64,000 nucleotides of DNA from Deltaproteobacteria bacterium (GTDB lineage Bacteria; Myxococcota_A; UBA796; CAJQPC01), in assembly GCA_016717595.1 (NCBI GenBank), contig JADKFE010000001.1, forward strand, positions 1 to 64,000. The letters run 5' to 3'. The notes below the pieces were generated by a model. It ran no database searches, was not told the DNA's origin, and saw nothing but the letters and a program-made list of their open reading frames with translations. This document shows, in pieces, positions 19,021-27,429 of the stretch (the first letter of the stretch is position 1; every line of letters begins with the position of its first letter). A program made the translations under genes and the position numbers.

Positions 19021-20612
19021 TCACGCTCGGCGCCCTGACCCTCGGCGCGGGCCTCGCCTACGCCGAGGTGCGCCGCTTCGCGCTCATCGCGGCGAACAAC
19101 GAGGGAGATCCCGACACAAACGCCCTGGTCTTCGCTGAGACCGACGCCAAGAAGGTGCAGCGCACGCTCACCGAGCTTGGCGGGTATGGCCCCGGCGACG
19201 TGTGGATGAGCCTGGGGCGCGACCGCCCGACCTTACTCACCGTGTTTGGTGAGCTGCGCCGGGCGATCTCCGACGCTCGGGCGCAGGACGCCGAGGCCGA
19301 GATCGTGTTCTTGTTTTATTACTCCGGCCACGCCGATGAGCAGGGCTTACAGCTCGGCCGCACCCAGCTCACCTACGAAGAGCTGGAGCGAATGTTGGAC
19401 AACAGCGGCGCGGACGTGCGTCTGGCGCTGGTGGACGGCTGCAACTCCGGCGCGCTCACCCGTCGCAAAGGCGGCACCATGGCGCCGTCCTTCGTGTTTG
19501 ATGTGACCGAGCGCCTGAACACCCAAGGCACGGTGATCATCACCTCGTCCACAGGCGACGAGGCCAGCCAAGAGAGCGATGAGATCGGCGGATCGTACTT
19601 CACGCATTACCTCGTCTCGGGGATGCGTGGGGCCGCCGACGCCGACGGCGACGCCAAGGTGACGCTCTCTGAGGTCTACGATCACGTCTACCGCGAGACG
19701 GTGATCAAGACGGCGAACACCCGCATCGGCGCCCAGCACCCCACCTTTGACTGGGATCTGGCCGGTGAAGGCGACGTCGTGCTCACGGATCTTGACCCGG
19801 CGACGAGCGCGCTTCTGTTCCCCTCAAGCCTCACCGGCGCCTACGCCGTGTTTGATCTCGACCGCCGGGAGTTTGTGGGGGAGGTCGAGGCCGGCGCCCA
19901 GACCCGCCGCCTCGCCGTGCGTGAGGGCCGGTATCTGGTGCAGGTGCGTTTCCCGACCCACCTCAAGGTCGCTGAGGTGCGGGTAAACAGCGGGCAGCAG
20001 CTCGACATGAGCGCGGCGAGCTTCCGCACCATGTCGTACAATGATGACGTCGCCAAGGGCCACATTGAGCGTGAGGTGCGCCGCGCGTCTCGCCCCGAGA
20101 GCGCCGTGCGCCTGCTCGTGGGCACCACCAGCGCCGTGCAGGCCCAGGTGGTGAACGAGGTCTTGCCGACGATGGGCGTGGGCGGCGTGTCCTACCGTGT
20201 GGACTGGCGCGGCGGCCAGTGGCTCGCCGTAGACGCCTTCGGCGGCGCCGGGATGGGCACGCTCACCATGCCCGAGCTGAACCTCAGCGTGCCCGCGCGC
20301 TCGTCGGTGGCGAGCGTCGGCGCGTCTGTGGGCTATGCCACCCGCTCCGGTTGGGCCGGGGCCCAGGCCGGCGCCGGGCTGCGGGTCGCGGGGCTCTACC
20401 TCGGTCGCAGCGTCGAGGACGGCGGCGCGCCGCTCAACCAGTATGCGCTCGCGCTGAGCCCGGGCCTCGTCGTCTGGGGCGGCCTGCAGCCCGGCCGCCT
20501 CGTGCTCGACCTAGAGATTCACCGCCAGGTCGTGCCCTACACCTTGGAGGAGGGCGGCAGCGCCACCTTCCCCATGCGTGACGTGCTGTTGAGCGCCGGG
20601 GTGCGCTGGTGA
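19017..20612 (+). CDS. Caspase-family (C14) peptidase fused to a C-terminal outer-membrane-type beta-barrel
   Basis: 531 aa; ATG overlaps the upstream stop. Residues 1-16 resemble a short signal peptide ending AYA, although its n-region lacks positive charge. The caspase domain (about 18-250) starts RRFALIAANNEG and carries the catalytic dyad: His105 in FYYSGHADEQG and Cys142 in LVDGCNSGA. After it come a PEGA-like beta domain (about 273-335) and a set of alternating strands (about 365-531) ending LLSAGVRW, a typical beta-barrel C-terminus. The peptidase would therefore sit in the periplasm tethered to the outer membrane. Partners are the sigma factor, the anti-sigma-like protein and a lipoprotein in the same operon. 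Confidence 0.85.
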   Translation: MITLGALTLGAGLAYAEVRRFALIAANNEGDPDTNALVFAETDAKKVQRTLTELGGYGPGDVWMSLGRDRPTLLTVFGELRRAISDARAQDAEAEIVFLFYYSGHADEQGLQLGRTQLTYEELERMLDNSGADVRLALVDGCNSGALTRRKGGTMAPSFVFDVTERLNTQGTVIITSSTGDEASQESDEIGGSYFTHYLVSGMRGAADADGDAKVTLSEVYDHVYRETVIKTANTRIGAQHPTFDWDLAGEGDVVLTDLDPATSALLFPSSLTGAYAVFDLDRREFVGEVEAGAQTRRLAVREGRYLVQVRFPTHLKVAEVRVNSGQQLDMSAASFRTMSYNDDVAKGHIEREVRRASRPESAVRLLVGTTSAVQAQVVNEVLPTMGVGGVSYRVDWRGGQWLAVDAFGGAGMGTLTMPELNLSVPARSSVASVGASVGYATRSGWAGAQAGAGLRVAGLYLGRSVEDGGAPLNQYALALSPGLVVWGGLQPGRLVLDLEIHRQVVPYTLEEGGSATFPMRDVLLSAGVRW

Positions 20613-21529
20613 GCCTGGGCCGTCTCGCGGCGCCTTTGGGGATCTTCACCCTGCTGGCGCTCTCGGCCTGCGGAGGGGATCTCTCAAACGCCGTCTTTGT
20701 CGAAGACGCCGCCTTTCGCGCCGCCTTGCCCCAGCTCGCCGTCTCTCTGGCCTGGCCCGGCGGCGAGGTGACCGTCGAGGAGCCCGCCACCGGGGCCGAG
20801 CTGCTGTCCTTGCCGCCCACCCAAGACGCCCTCGTGGAGCTGGCCGCGGCCCTGGACCTGCTCCAGGTGACGGTGTCCCCGGCGCTCAGCCTGTCGCCGT
20901 CCGAGCGCGGCGAAGATTACCGGGTGTGGGGCCCGTACCCCTTCGAGGAGGCGCCGGGCTCGTTCATCCGCCTGGAGATGAGCCGCACCCGCGACCGCGC
21001 CCTCTACAGCGTGGCGCTCCAGGCCGCCGCCACGAGCCTCGGCCCGTGGACGGAGTTCGGCGTGGGCTTGTGGTCCGAGGAGCCCTTAGAGGACGACCTC
21101 GTCGGCGAGCTCGGCTGGGACTGGGGCGCGTACGGCGCGGCCACCGGAGCCGAGGCCCAAGGCCACTTCACCTTGGCCTGGAGCGAAGGCGGCGAGCACC
21201 TGCGCCTCCACCTCGCCGAGATCGGGGGGCTTGAGGAGGCGACGATGAGCGTGTTGTTGGCTGAGGGCGGCGGCCAGCTCACCACCGAGGCCCGGGTGGA
21301 CCTCGACGACGCCGGGGGTCTGCCCGAGAGCCTCACCCTGGGCAGCGTCTGGGACGCGGCGGGGGCCGGTCGGGGCGCCTTGAGCGTGAGCGGCGGCGAT
21401 CTGGGCCTCGTCTCCAACACCGCCGAGCACTGCTGGGCGGCGGACGGCGCGCTCTTGTGGTTCAGCGATGAAGAGGGCTGGGGCACCACTTCAGGGGATG
21501 AGCTGGCCTGCGCATCACCGCCGCCGTGA
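20609..21529 (+). CDS. Lipoprotein of the caspase operon
   Basis: 306 aa from a GTG overlapping the caspase stop codon (GTGA). Lipobox LSAC at about residues 18-21 marks a lipoprotein. The rest is beta-rich and acidic with no motif I recognise; a Cys pair lies near the C-terminus (EHCWAADG and ELACASP). Last gene of the operon. It could be a ligand, substrate or inhibitor of the caspase domain, but this rests only on the tight gene order. Confidence 0.8.
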   Translation: MSLGRLAAPLGIFTLLALSACGGDLSNAVFVEDAAFRAALPQLAVSLAWPGGEVTVEEPATGAELLSLPPTQDALVELAAALDLLQVTVSPALSLSPSERGEDYRVWGPYPFEEAPGSFIRLEMSRTRDRALYSVALQAAATSLGPWTEFGVGLWSEEPLEDDLVGELGWDWGAYGAATGAEAQGHFTLAWSEGGEHLRLHLAEIGGLEEATMSVLLAEGGGQLTTEARVDLDDAGGLPESLTLGSVWDAAGAGRGALSVSGGDLGLVSNTAEHCWAADGALLWFSDEEGWGTTSGDELACASPPP

Positions 21530-21574
21530 GCGCCAAGACTTGACGAAACCTGCGGTCGGAGGCACCCTCATCCT

Positions 21575-21829
21575 ATGGCACCCCTCCGCGCCTTCGCCCC
21601 GCTCCTCTTCATCCTGACGCTCGGCGCGTGCGGAAACCCCTGCCTTGAGATGTGCCAGCAGTATGAGCGGTACATCGCCGAGTGCGGCTACGGCTGGTCC
21701 ACCACCTTCGCGGAGGAGGGCTGGACGAGCATCGACGACTGTTACGATGAGTATTGGGAGCCCTCGCAGAACGAGCTGCACGTCTGCGAAGAAGAGACCG
21801 AGCGCTGGGCCCGCCGAAGCTGCTACTGA
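21575..21829 (+). CDS. Small Cys-rich lipoprotein
   Basis: 84 aa with a signal peptide and lipobox LGAC. After the acylated Cys it has CxxxC (NPCLEMC), then a scatter of further Cys residues ending in RRSCY, which look like disulfide pairs in a small extracytoplasmic domain. It resembles two other short lipoproteins in the window (58902-59201 and 59183-59539) in having a lipobox, an early Cys pair and a DDC element. Function unknown. It follows the caspase operon by 45 bp. Confidence 0.75.
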   Translation: MAPLRAFAPLLFILTLGACGNPCLEMCQQYERYIAECGYGWSTTFAEEGWTSIDDCYDEYWEPSQNELHVCEEETERWARRSCY

Positions 21830-21874
21830 GCCCCGGCCCGGCGCCATCCCACACAGAGTGTTGACCCGATTCGC

Positions 21875-22189
21875 TCAGGCCCCGCGGCCCGCGTGAAGCA
21901 CCTGGCGCTCAAACACGAAGGTGCCAAAGGGCAGGAGCGAGGCCACAAACGCCAAGGCCACACGCAGCAGGCTCCAGCCCTCCACCCGGGCGACGCTCTG
22001 CAGGGCGATGAGGTACAAGAACACGAGCGCGCCGTGGGCCCAGCCGACATAGGGCACGAGGATCGGGTTGCCGAAGGCGTACTTGAGGGGCATGGCCACG
22101 CCGAACAGCAGCAGCAACGAGACGCCCTCGGCGCGGGCGACGTTGAAGAACCAGGCGAGGGTAGGGGAGGGGGTAGGCGCGGGGTTCAC
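21875..22189 (-). CDS. DUF3817 family membrane protein
   Basis: 104 aa from a GTG at 22189 that overlaps the stop of the upstream gene (GTGA). Three predicted transmembrane helices. The sequence ARAEGVSLLLLFGVAMPLKY, then VGWAHGALVFLYLIAL, is the hallmark of DUF3817 proteins, small inner-membrane proteins of unknown function. Co-transcribed with the preceding 116-residue membrane protein. Confidence 0.88.
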   Translation of the reverse strand: MNPAPTPSPTLAWFFNVARAEGVSLLLLFGVAMPLKYAFGNPILVPYVGWAHGALVFLYLIALQSVARVEGWSLLRVALAFVASLLPFGTFVFERQVLHAGRGA

Positions 22190-22536
22190 GCGGGCTCCGG
22201 GCGGAAGACCATCAAGGCCACGGTGGCGGCGAGGCCGACGACGGCCAAAGCTGAAGAGATCGGCGCGGGGCGATCTTGCTCCACCGCCCGGGTCAGGGCG
22301 AGGAGGCTCAGCAAGGAGGTGAGCAAGCTCGCCGAGATCCACGGCGCCCCCATGCTGTAGCCGCCCTGCTTCATCATGGCGTAGCCGAACAGCCAAGTGA
22401 AGAAGAACGCGGGCGTCGCGAGCCGATAGACGGCGCGCTGGCGGTCGGCGTGGGCGCTTGGGGCCACGCCGCCCCAGGTGCCCGCCGCCAAGGCGAGACA
22501 CGACAAGAGCTTACACAGCAGGATGAGCTTGGGCAC
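22186..22536 (-). CDS. Small polytopic membrane protein
   Basis: 116 aa with about three or four hydrophobic segments (MPKLILLCKLLSCLALAAG, FFFTWLFGYAMM, ISASLLTSLLSLLAL, ALAVVGLAATVALMV). No family recognised with confidence. It is translationally coupled to the DUF3817 protein downstream, suggesting that the two act together in the inner membrane. Confidence 0.8.
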   Translation of the reverse strand: MPKLILLCKLLSCLALAAGTWGGVAPSAHADRQRAVYRLATPAFFFTWLFGYAMMKQGGYSMGAPWISASLLTSLLSLLALTRAVEQDRPAPISSALAVVGLAATVALMVFRPEPA

Positions 22537-22611
22537 GGGGTCTCCTTCGTCGTCGAGGAGTAACCCGTCCCAAGCGAGGCGCGCCGGGGTGCGACGAGGT
22601 GTCGCCCCGGT

Positions 22612-23265
22612 CTAGCCCTCGTTCACCTGGCGAGCGGCCCGGGCGTCGTCGTGGGGCCGGGGCTGGGGCCGCATCAGGCTGCCGACGACCGGGGGCCACG
22701 ACGTCGGGTAATGCGGCAGGCGCACCAACGAGCGCACGATGTCGGTGAGCTTGTGATCTTGTTCGCTGAGGCGCAGAAGGCCGGCGAGCAGGGCGGCGTG
22801 CTCCCAGGCGCGCTGGAGCGTGTTGCCGTCGCCGAGCAGGCCGGGCTCTAAGCCGCTGCCCAGCTCACGAGAGAGGGCGGTGAGCGAGTACGAGAGCCGA
22901 TCGGGGCAGAGCTGGTGGGCGAGCTCCAAGGTGCAGAGGTGCGGGCCACCCCAACGACCGCCGACACGCTCGAGCTCGGCGGAGAGAAAACAGGCGTCTA
23001 ACGCCGCGTTGTGAGAGACGACCACCGCGCCCTCCAGCAAGGGGCGCAGGGCGGGGATGAGGTTCACGAAGCCCGGAGCGCCGGAGAGGCGGCCGCCGTC
23101 GGGGCTCACGGCGCTCTCTAGCCAGCGCGGAGGCTCATCTGGGGCGAGGCGAATGACCGCGATCTCCGTCACCCGGTCTCGACGGGGCAAGAACCCCGTG
23201 GTGTCGAGATCGAGGGCGACGAGGGGGTACGGGAGCGCCTTCCAGGGCAGGGAGGGCATACGCAT
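22612..23265 (-). CDS. DnaQ-like (DEDD) 3'-5' exonuclease-family protein, probably divergent
   Basis: 217 aa. Exo I motif reads VALDLDTTGFLPRRDRVTEIAVIR (DxD rather than DxE), Exo II reads SHNAALDACFL, so the fold is clear. The Exo III region reads RAWEHAALLAGLL: the His is present, but the Asp expected five residues later is Ala. The enzyme may therefore be inactive or use another acidic residue. It has no polymerase or BRCT fusion. Role in repair or RNA processing cannot be told. Confidence 0.8.
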   Translation of the reverse strand: MRMPSLPWKALPYPLVALDLDTTGFLPRRDRVTEIAVIRLAPDEPPRWLESAVSPDGGRLSGAPGFVNLIPALRPLLEGAVVVSHNAALDACFLSAELERVGGRWGGPHLCTLELAHQLCPDRLSYSLTALSRELGSGLEPGLLGDGNTLQRAWEHAALLAGLLRLSEQDHKLTDIVRSLVRLPHYPTSWPPVVGSLMRPQPRPHDDARAARQVNEG

Positions 23266-23380
23266 GGTCAGACTCCTGGTGACACTCTAATGTGCTCTGG
23301 TGCTACGCCATCTTTTGTCCGCGGGATCCTTCGTTGAGTTCGAGTTAATTCACCTCTACGAACCTTTGCCGGAGCCGATC

Positions 23381-24222
23381 GTGTCCATGCTCCTCACCGC
23401 CCTGAGCGGCGCGCTTCGGGCGGATGATCCTGCCGCCCTCACCCCGCTCTTGGCCGATCCTGGCCTCGCCGCCCTCGCCCCCGTCGCCCAGGCCGCCTCA
23501 GCGGGCGCGCTTGGGTGCCTTGAGCGGCTGTTGGGCGCGGGGTTTGACGTCAACGCCCGGCGTGTGGACGAGCTCACGGCGCTGCACCTCTCCACCGACC
23601 TCAAGGTCACCCGCCGCCTGCTCGCCGCCGGGGCCTCGGTGAGCGCCGTCGCCTACGGGGAGACGCCCCTGCACCTCGCCGCGGCGAACGCGGGCCCGCC
23701 GGTCATCAAGGCGCTCCTCGCCGCTGGGGCGGATCCGAACGCCCTCAACCGCCACGAGACCACCCCGCTGGGCGCGGCGTGTGCGCTTCAGCGGGTCGCC
23801 GCCGTCGAGGCCCTGCTCACCCAGGCGCCGGCCCCAGAGACCACCGCGCGGATCCTGGCGGAGCTCTCGCAGCGAGGCCAACAAAAGAAGGACCTCGCCG
23901 TGCTCAAGGCCTTGCTCAAGGCGCTGCCCGCCGACCACGGCCCCGTGCCGGGCTTTGGCTTCCCGCTGCACCTCGCCGCCAACGCGGGCGCCGTGGAGGC
24001 CCTGGCCGAGCTGATCGCCGCCGGAGCCGTGATCGACCGCCCCGACCCCAAGGCCGCACGGCGCTGTGGCTCGCCGTGAGCGCGGCGACGACGGGCCTCA
24101 ACAAGCGCCCGCGCCATCACGCCGTCGTCCAGGCCCTCCTCGCCGCTGGGGCGGATCCAGCGCACCCAAGCGGTGGCCAGAGCCCGCGGGCCTTGGCCGC
24201 CGCCCGTGGGCTCACGATCTGA
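23381..24222 (+). pseudogene. Ankyrin-repeat protein, interrupted by a single-base deletion
   Basis: Ankyrin repeats are obvious (GETPLHLAAANAGPP-VIKALLAAGADPNAL, then ETTPLGAACALQRVAAVEALL). The frame ends early at 24079; the last repeat (RTALWLAVS ... ALLAAGADP) continues in another frame to 24222. Adding one G at the GG of 24052-24053 restores a single protein of about 280 aa. The GTG at 23381 with GGAG 6 nt upstream is the preferred start; the frame is open back to 23300. Such proteins mediate protein-protein contacts; partner unknown. Confidence 0.75.
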
Positions 24223-24226
24223 GGCC

Positions 24227-25690
24227 TCAGAGGCTCAAACCATAACGTGTGTTGAGCAGGTGGATGCTGCTCTTGTACGCGCCGTCGCTCCAGCCCGAGC
24301 GCTGCACGTTGTAGGCCTCGCCCACGAGCGCCACCTCTTCGTCGCCCAGCGGCGCGGCGGCCCACTCCATCAGCTCAGCGTTGGTGACCGACGCGCCCGC
24401 GCCGAGCCAATGCCAGGCGTCAGGCCACACCTGCACAGTCGTCTTGAGGGGGTCGGGGATCACCACCGTGGCGGGGCTCGACACGCCGTTGTTGTTGAAC
24501 AGATGCTCCAGACCCTCCTTCACCGCGGCCTCGACGGCGTCTTCACCTTGGTTCGCCAGGTCTTCCCAGGTCTCGCTGCAGGCGAGGTTGTCGTTGTAGA
24601 CGCTGCGGGTGATGAGGCCCGCGGCGGCGTAGGGCTCCTGGGGGATCTCGATGAAGTTGAGGCAGTGCTCTGTGGTCCATGCGCGCCAGACGTTCGCGTT
24701 CTCCGTGGCGTCGGGGTTCACGATCTGGGAGTACCAGTCCTCGGGCCACCACTGGGTGATGGTGACCACCTTCACGCCGACGATGTCTTGGTAGGCGGTC
24801 TGGGCGCGGATGTCGTCCACGACGTCCCCGGTGACCCACTGCAGCGCGTGGGGCGGGATGGCGATGATCACCCGGTCGGCGTCAACTGTGTAGGAGCTCG
24901 TCGTCAGGCTAAAGCCGCCCTCGGCGCGGGAGATGTCGGTGACCGTCTCGGAGGTGTAGATGCGTGAGCCGTTGGCCTCGGTCTGCTCCTGCATCCCCAC
25001 GATGAACCGCGACATCCCGCCGACGGGGTACGACGGCTCACAGCAGACGTCCCACTCCTCGTCGAGGTAGTCGAGGTATCCCGCCGCGTCGAGGGGGTAC
25101 TCAAAGTCGGCGCGGAAGCGGGACATGTCACGCAAAAACTCGTACCCCTCGGCGCCCACGACGGCCTCGACGTACGCGCCAAAGTCGGCGTAGCTGCTGG
25201 CGTTGGCGCGCTCGGGGCCGAAGCGGAGCTGATCGTAGAGCGCCGTCTCGGTGTCGCCGCTGGCGTCGGGCTGCAGCGCGTAACGGTCGACGAGGCCCTC
25301 CTTGGAGAAGGCGTAGCCGCCGCGGGCGTTCACGAGATCCGCGGTGCCCGGCGCGGCCTCCAGGGTGAGCGAGAGCTCCGCCGCGAGATCAAGCAGCACG
25401 GTCTGCCCCTCCATCACGCGGCGGGCGCCGACGCCGACTCGGGGGGAGTTTGGGTCGGTCTCATCCAGGGCCACGTCTTTGATGCGACCGCCCAGGGCGG
25501 CCTCACGCTCAAACAGGCACACACGGTCGCCATAGGTGGGGGCGAGGCGAAACGCGGTGTGTAGCCCACCTACGCCGCCGCCGACGATGGCGACCTCACA
25601 GCGCATCACCTCAACGGCGGTGTCGAGGCCGCCGTCATCTTTACAAGCGGTCACCAAGACGAGGAGAGCGAGGGGCGTGAGGCGCGGCAT
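24227..25690 (-). CDS. Flavin-dependent amine oxidase family lipoprotein
   Basis: 487 aa. The start at 25690 gives a lipoprotein signal (MPRLTPLALLVLVTAC), so the enzyme is exported and lipid-anchored, which is unusual for this family. The FAD-binding Rossmann motif is CEVAIVGGGVGGLHTAF followed by Glu (FEREAALGGRI). The C-terminal region (NVQRSGWSDGAYKSS) matches the second FAD contact of monoamine-oxidase-like proteins. It probably oxidises an amine or a related substrate outside the cytoplasm. Export by Sec of an FAD enzyme raises the question of how the cofactor is loaded; no twin-arginine motif is seen. Confidence 0.88.
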   Translation of the reverse strand: MPRLTPLALLVLVTACKDDGGLDTAVEVMRCEVAIVGGGVGGLHTAFRLAPTYGDRVCLFEREAALGGRIKDVALDETDPNSPRVGVGARRVMEGQTVLLDLAAELSLTLEAAPGTADLVNARGGYAFSKEGLVDRYALQPDASGDTETALYDQLRFGPERANASSYADFGAYVEAVVGAEGYEFLRDMSRFRADFEYPLDAAGYLDYLDEEWDVCCEPSYPVGGMSRFIVGMQEQTEANGSRIYTSETVTDISRAEGGFSLTTSSYTVDADRVIIAIPPHALQWVTGDVVDDIRAQTAYQDIVGVKVVTITQWWPEDWYSQIVNPDATENANVWRAWTTEHCLNFIEIPQEPYAAAGLITRSVYNDNLACSETWEDLANQGEDAVEAAVKEGLEHLFNNNGVSSPATVVIPDPLKTTVQVWPDAWHWLGAGASVTNAELMEWAAAPLGDEEVALVGEAYNVQRSGWSDGAYKSSIHLLNTRYGLSL

Positions 25691-25869
25691 CGTGGGCTCG
25701 GGGAAGCTGGGGACGGGGTGGTGGAGGAGACCGGACGAGCGTACCCAGACGCGCGCTCGTCGTCTTGGGGGCTCTCCGAATCCCACGTCCCCGCCGTGAT
25801 CCTCACGCCTCATCGGCAAGATCCACCCGGCGCGTCCGGCGCCTCCGGCTCAGTCAATCTGACTGGGGC

Positions 25870-26271
25870 TCACTCGACCTTACGCACCGCGCGGCCGGTC
25901 CAGGTCGTGATCTGATAGCCGTCCTGAGGCTGAGGCAGGTTGGGATCCTCCGGCGACTGGGTTGTGAGCGTCGGGCCAGCCACCTCAACCTCTACAGTCA
26001 CGGGCTCTGTAGGCCGACCCCCCAAGACCGCCTCGACGCTCGCGGCGCTCAGCACGAAGTGGGTGTACTCCGAGGTCATGCGGTCGCTGCCGGGGGAGTA
26101 GATCACCGTGCCCGCCGCGTCGTCCCAGGTCATCAGGCGAGGCTCGAGGGTGAGCGTCTGGAGCTGCGTTGGGGCCTGGGCGCTCGGCGTTGCGGGCTCG
26201 GCGGGCGCGGTCGGCTCGGGGGGCTGCGGGGTGGTCGCGCAGGCGGCGAGGGTGAGGAGCAGGGTGAACAT
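25870..26271 (-). CDS. Short lipoprotein of unknown function
   Basis: 133 aa with lipobox LAAC at about residue 11, a Pro/Ala/Thr-rich linker (about 14-35), and a compact beta-rich domain that begins LQTLTLEPRLMTWDD and ends in ITTWTGRAVRKVE. No recognised family. Flanked on the same strand by an HNH nuclease gene and the amine-oxidase lipoprotein. Confidence 0.7.
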   Translation of the reverse strand: MFTLLLTLAACATTPQPPEPTAPAEPATPSAQAPTQLQTLTLEPRLMTWDDAAGTVIYSPGSDRMTSEYTHFVLSAASVEAVLGGRPTEPVTVEVEVAGPTLTTQSPEDPNLPQPQDGYQITTWTGRAVRKVE

Positions 26272-26301
26272 CGGCGGGTGACCTCGGGAGCAGGGTCGAG
26301 T

Positions 26302-27423
26302 CTACACCGTCGATGCGGCGGCAGGGCTCATCAAGGCCGCGAGGATCCAGCGCTGTTCGTCGTCGCTGAGGCCCCGCAAGGCCCCGCGCCCCCGCCACAA
26401 CGGCATCCCCGGGCTCATGTGGCGGTAGGCCACCGCGCAGGTGGAGCGCACACGGTCATGGCCTTGGGGCCAGTCCGCGGCCTCGGCGAGCTGCGTCAGG
26501 TCTCGCCGCGGGCGAGCGAGCCAAGGCTCCAGGGGCTCACGACCGGCCAGAAAATCACGTTTGGAGAGATTACACGGCCCATCGGCGACGACGAGGTTCT
26601 CGATGGCGTCTTCAGCGAAACGAGACCACGGCAGCACATGGTCCACCTGGGCCTGCGCCAAGGGCACAGCGCCGCCGCAGTAAAAGCAGCGACCGCCCTG
26701 AAGATCCCACAGCGGCTCCCGCACAGGCAGCAGGTCTTCACGGCTGCGGCCAAAGAGGTGATCCTCTAAGGCGCGCTCGGGGAGGCGGTTCATCTGTGCG
26801 ACAAGATCCGTCCATTGGCGGTGAATGAGCGGGCGCAGCACCGCCGCGAGGCCCACGAGGCGCTCGTGTACCCCCGGCAGCAGGCGCAGCACGTTGGGGA
26901 GCTCCCCGGCGCGGAAGGCCCGGCGGGTGAGCAGGGGCAGGCTGGGATCGATGGGCGCGCCGGAGTTTTGTTGGATTGTCCACTCGACACGGTACAAGAA
27001 GAGGTCTTGGGCGCCGCCGATGACCTGCAGCCGGGGGATCGGCTCTCGCACAAACACCCACTCCACCTCGTCAATCAGCCGATCGTAGCCCTCTGGGTCG
27101 GCCTTCGCGGCGCGCTGGGGCAGGCCGTCGTGGGGGGCCACGGCGCGGCGAAAGGTGAAGATCGAACGTAACACAGACGACTCACCCTGACCGGCGCGGC
27201 TCTGGCTGAGCTCTCGGCCCTGAAACGGTCGGGTGTGGGGCCAGTACAACGCCACCACACGCTCGGCGAGCTGCCGTGTGGTGATCGTCGTGACCTCGGC
27301 GCCGCGCCCTGCGCCCTCTAGGTTGAGGTCGATCAGGGCGAGCAGGAGCGCGTATTTGTAGGTGGTGGTGAAGCTGCCGCGGGCGAGGAGCACCAGCAGG
27401 CGCTCCAGAAACAAGGTGTCCAC
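26302..27423 (-). CDS. HNH endonuclease domain protein
   Basis: 373 aa. The HNH domain lies at about 240-310: a CFYCGG zinc knuckle, the catalytic segment QVDHVLPWSRF, and NLVVADGPCNLSKRD, where Asn and a final Cys complete the zinc site. The 230-residue N-terminal region is helical and unassigned (starts LFLERLLVLLARGSFTTTYK). Similar solitary HNH proteins occur in genomic defence and mobile contexts, but no restriction methylase, ATPase or integrase lies nearby. It starts 6 nt after the GH1 gene stop, so the two are probably co-transcribed. Confidence 0.88.
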   Translation of the reverse strand: MDTLFLERLLVLLARGSFTTTYKYALLLALIDLNLEGAGRGAEVTTITTRQLAERVVALYWPHTRPFQGRELSQSRAGQGESSVLRSIFTFRRAVAPHDGLPQRAAKADPEGYDRLIDEVEWVFVREPIPRLQVIGGAQDLFLYRVEWTIQQNSGAPIDPSLPLLTRRAFRAGELPNVLRLLPGVHERLVGLAAVLRPLIHRQWTDLVAQMNRLPERALEDHLFGRSREDLLPVREPLWDLQGGRCFYCGGAVPLAQAQVDHVLPWSRFAEDAIENLVVADGPCNLSKRDFLAGREPLEPWLARPRRDLTQLAEAADWPQGHDRVRSTCAVAYRHMSPGMPLWRGRGALRGLSDDEQRWILAALMSPAAASTV

Positions 27424-27429
27424 CGCGGT

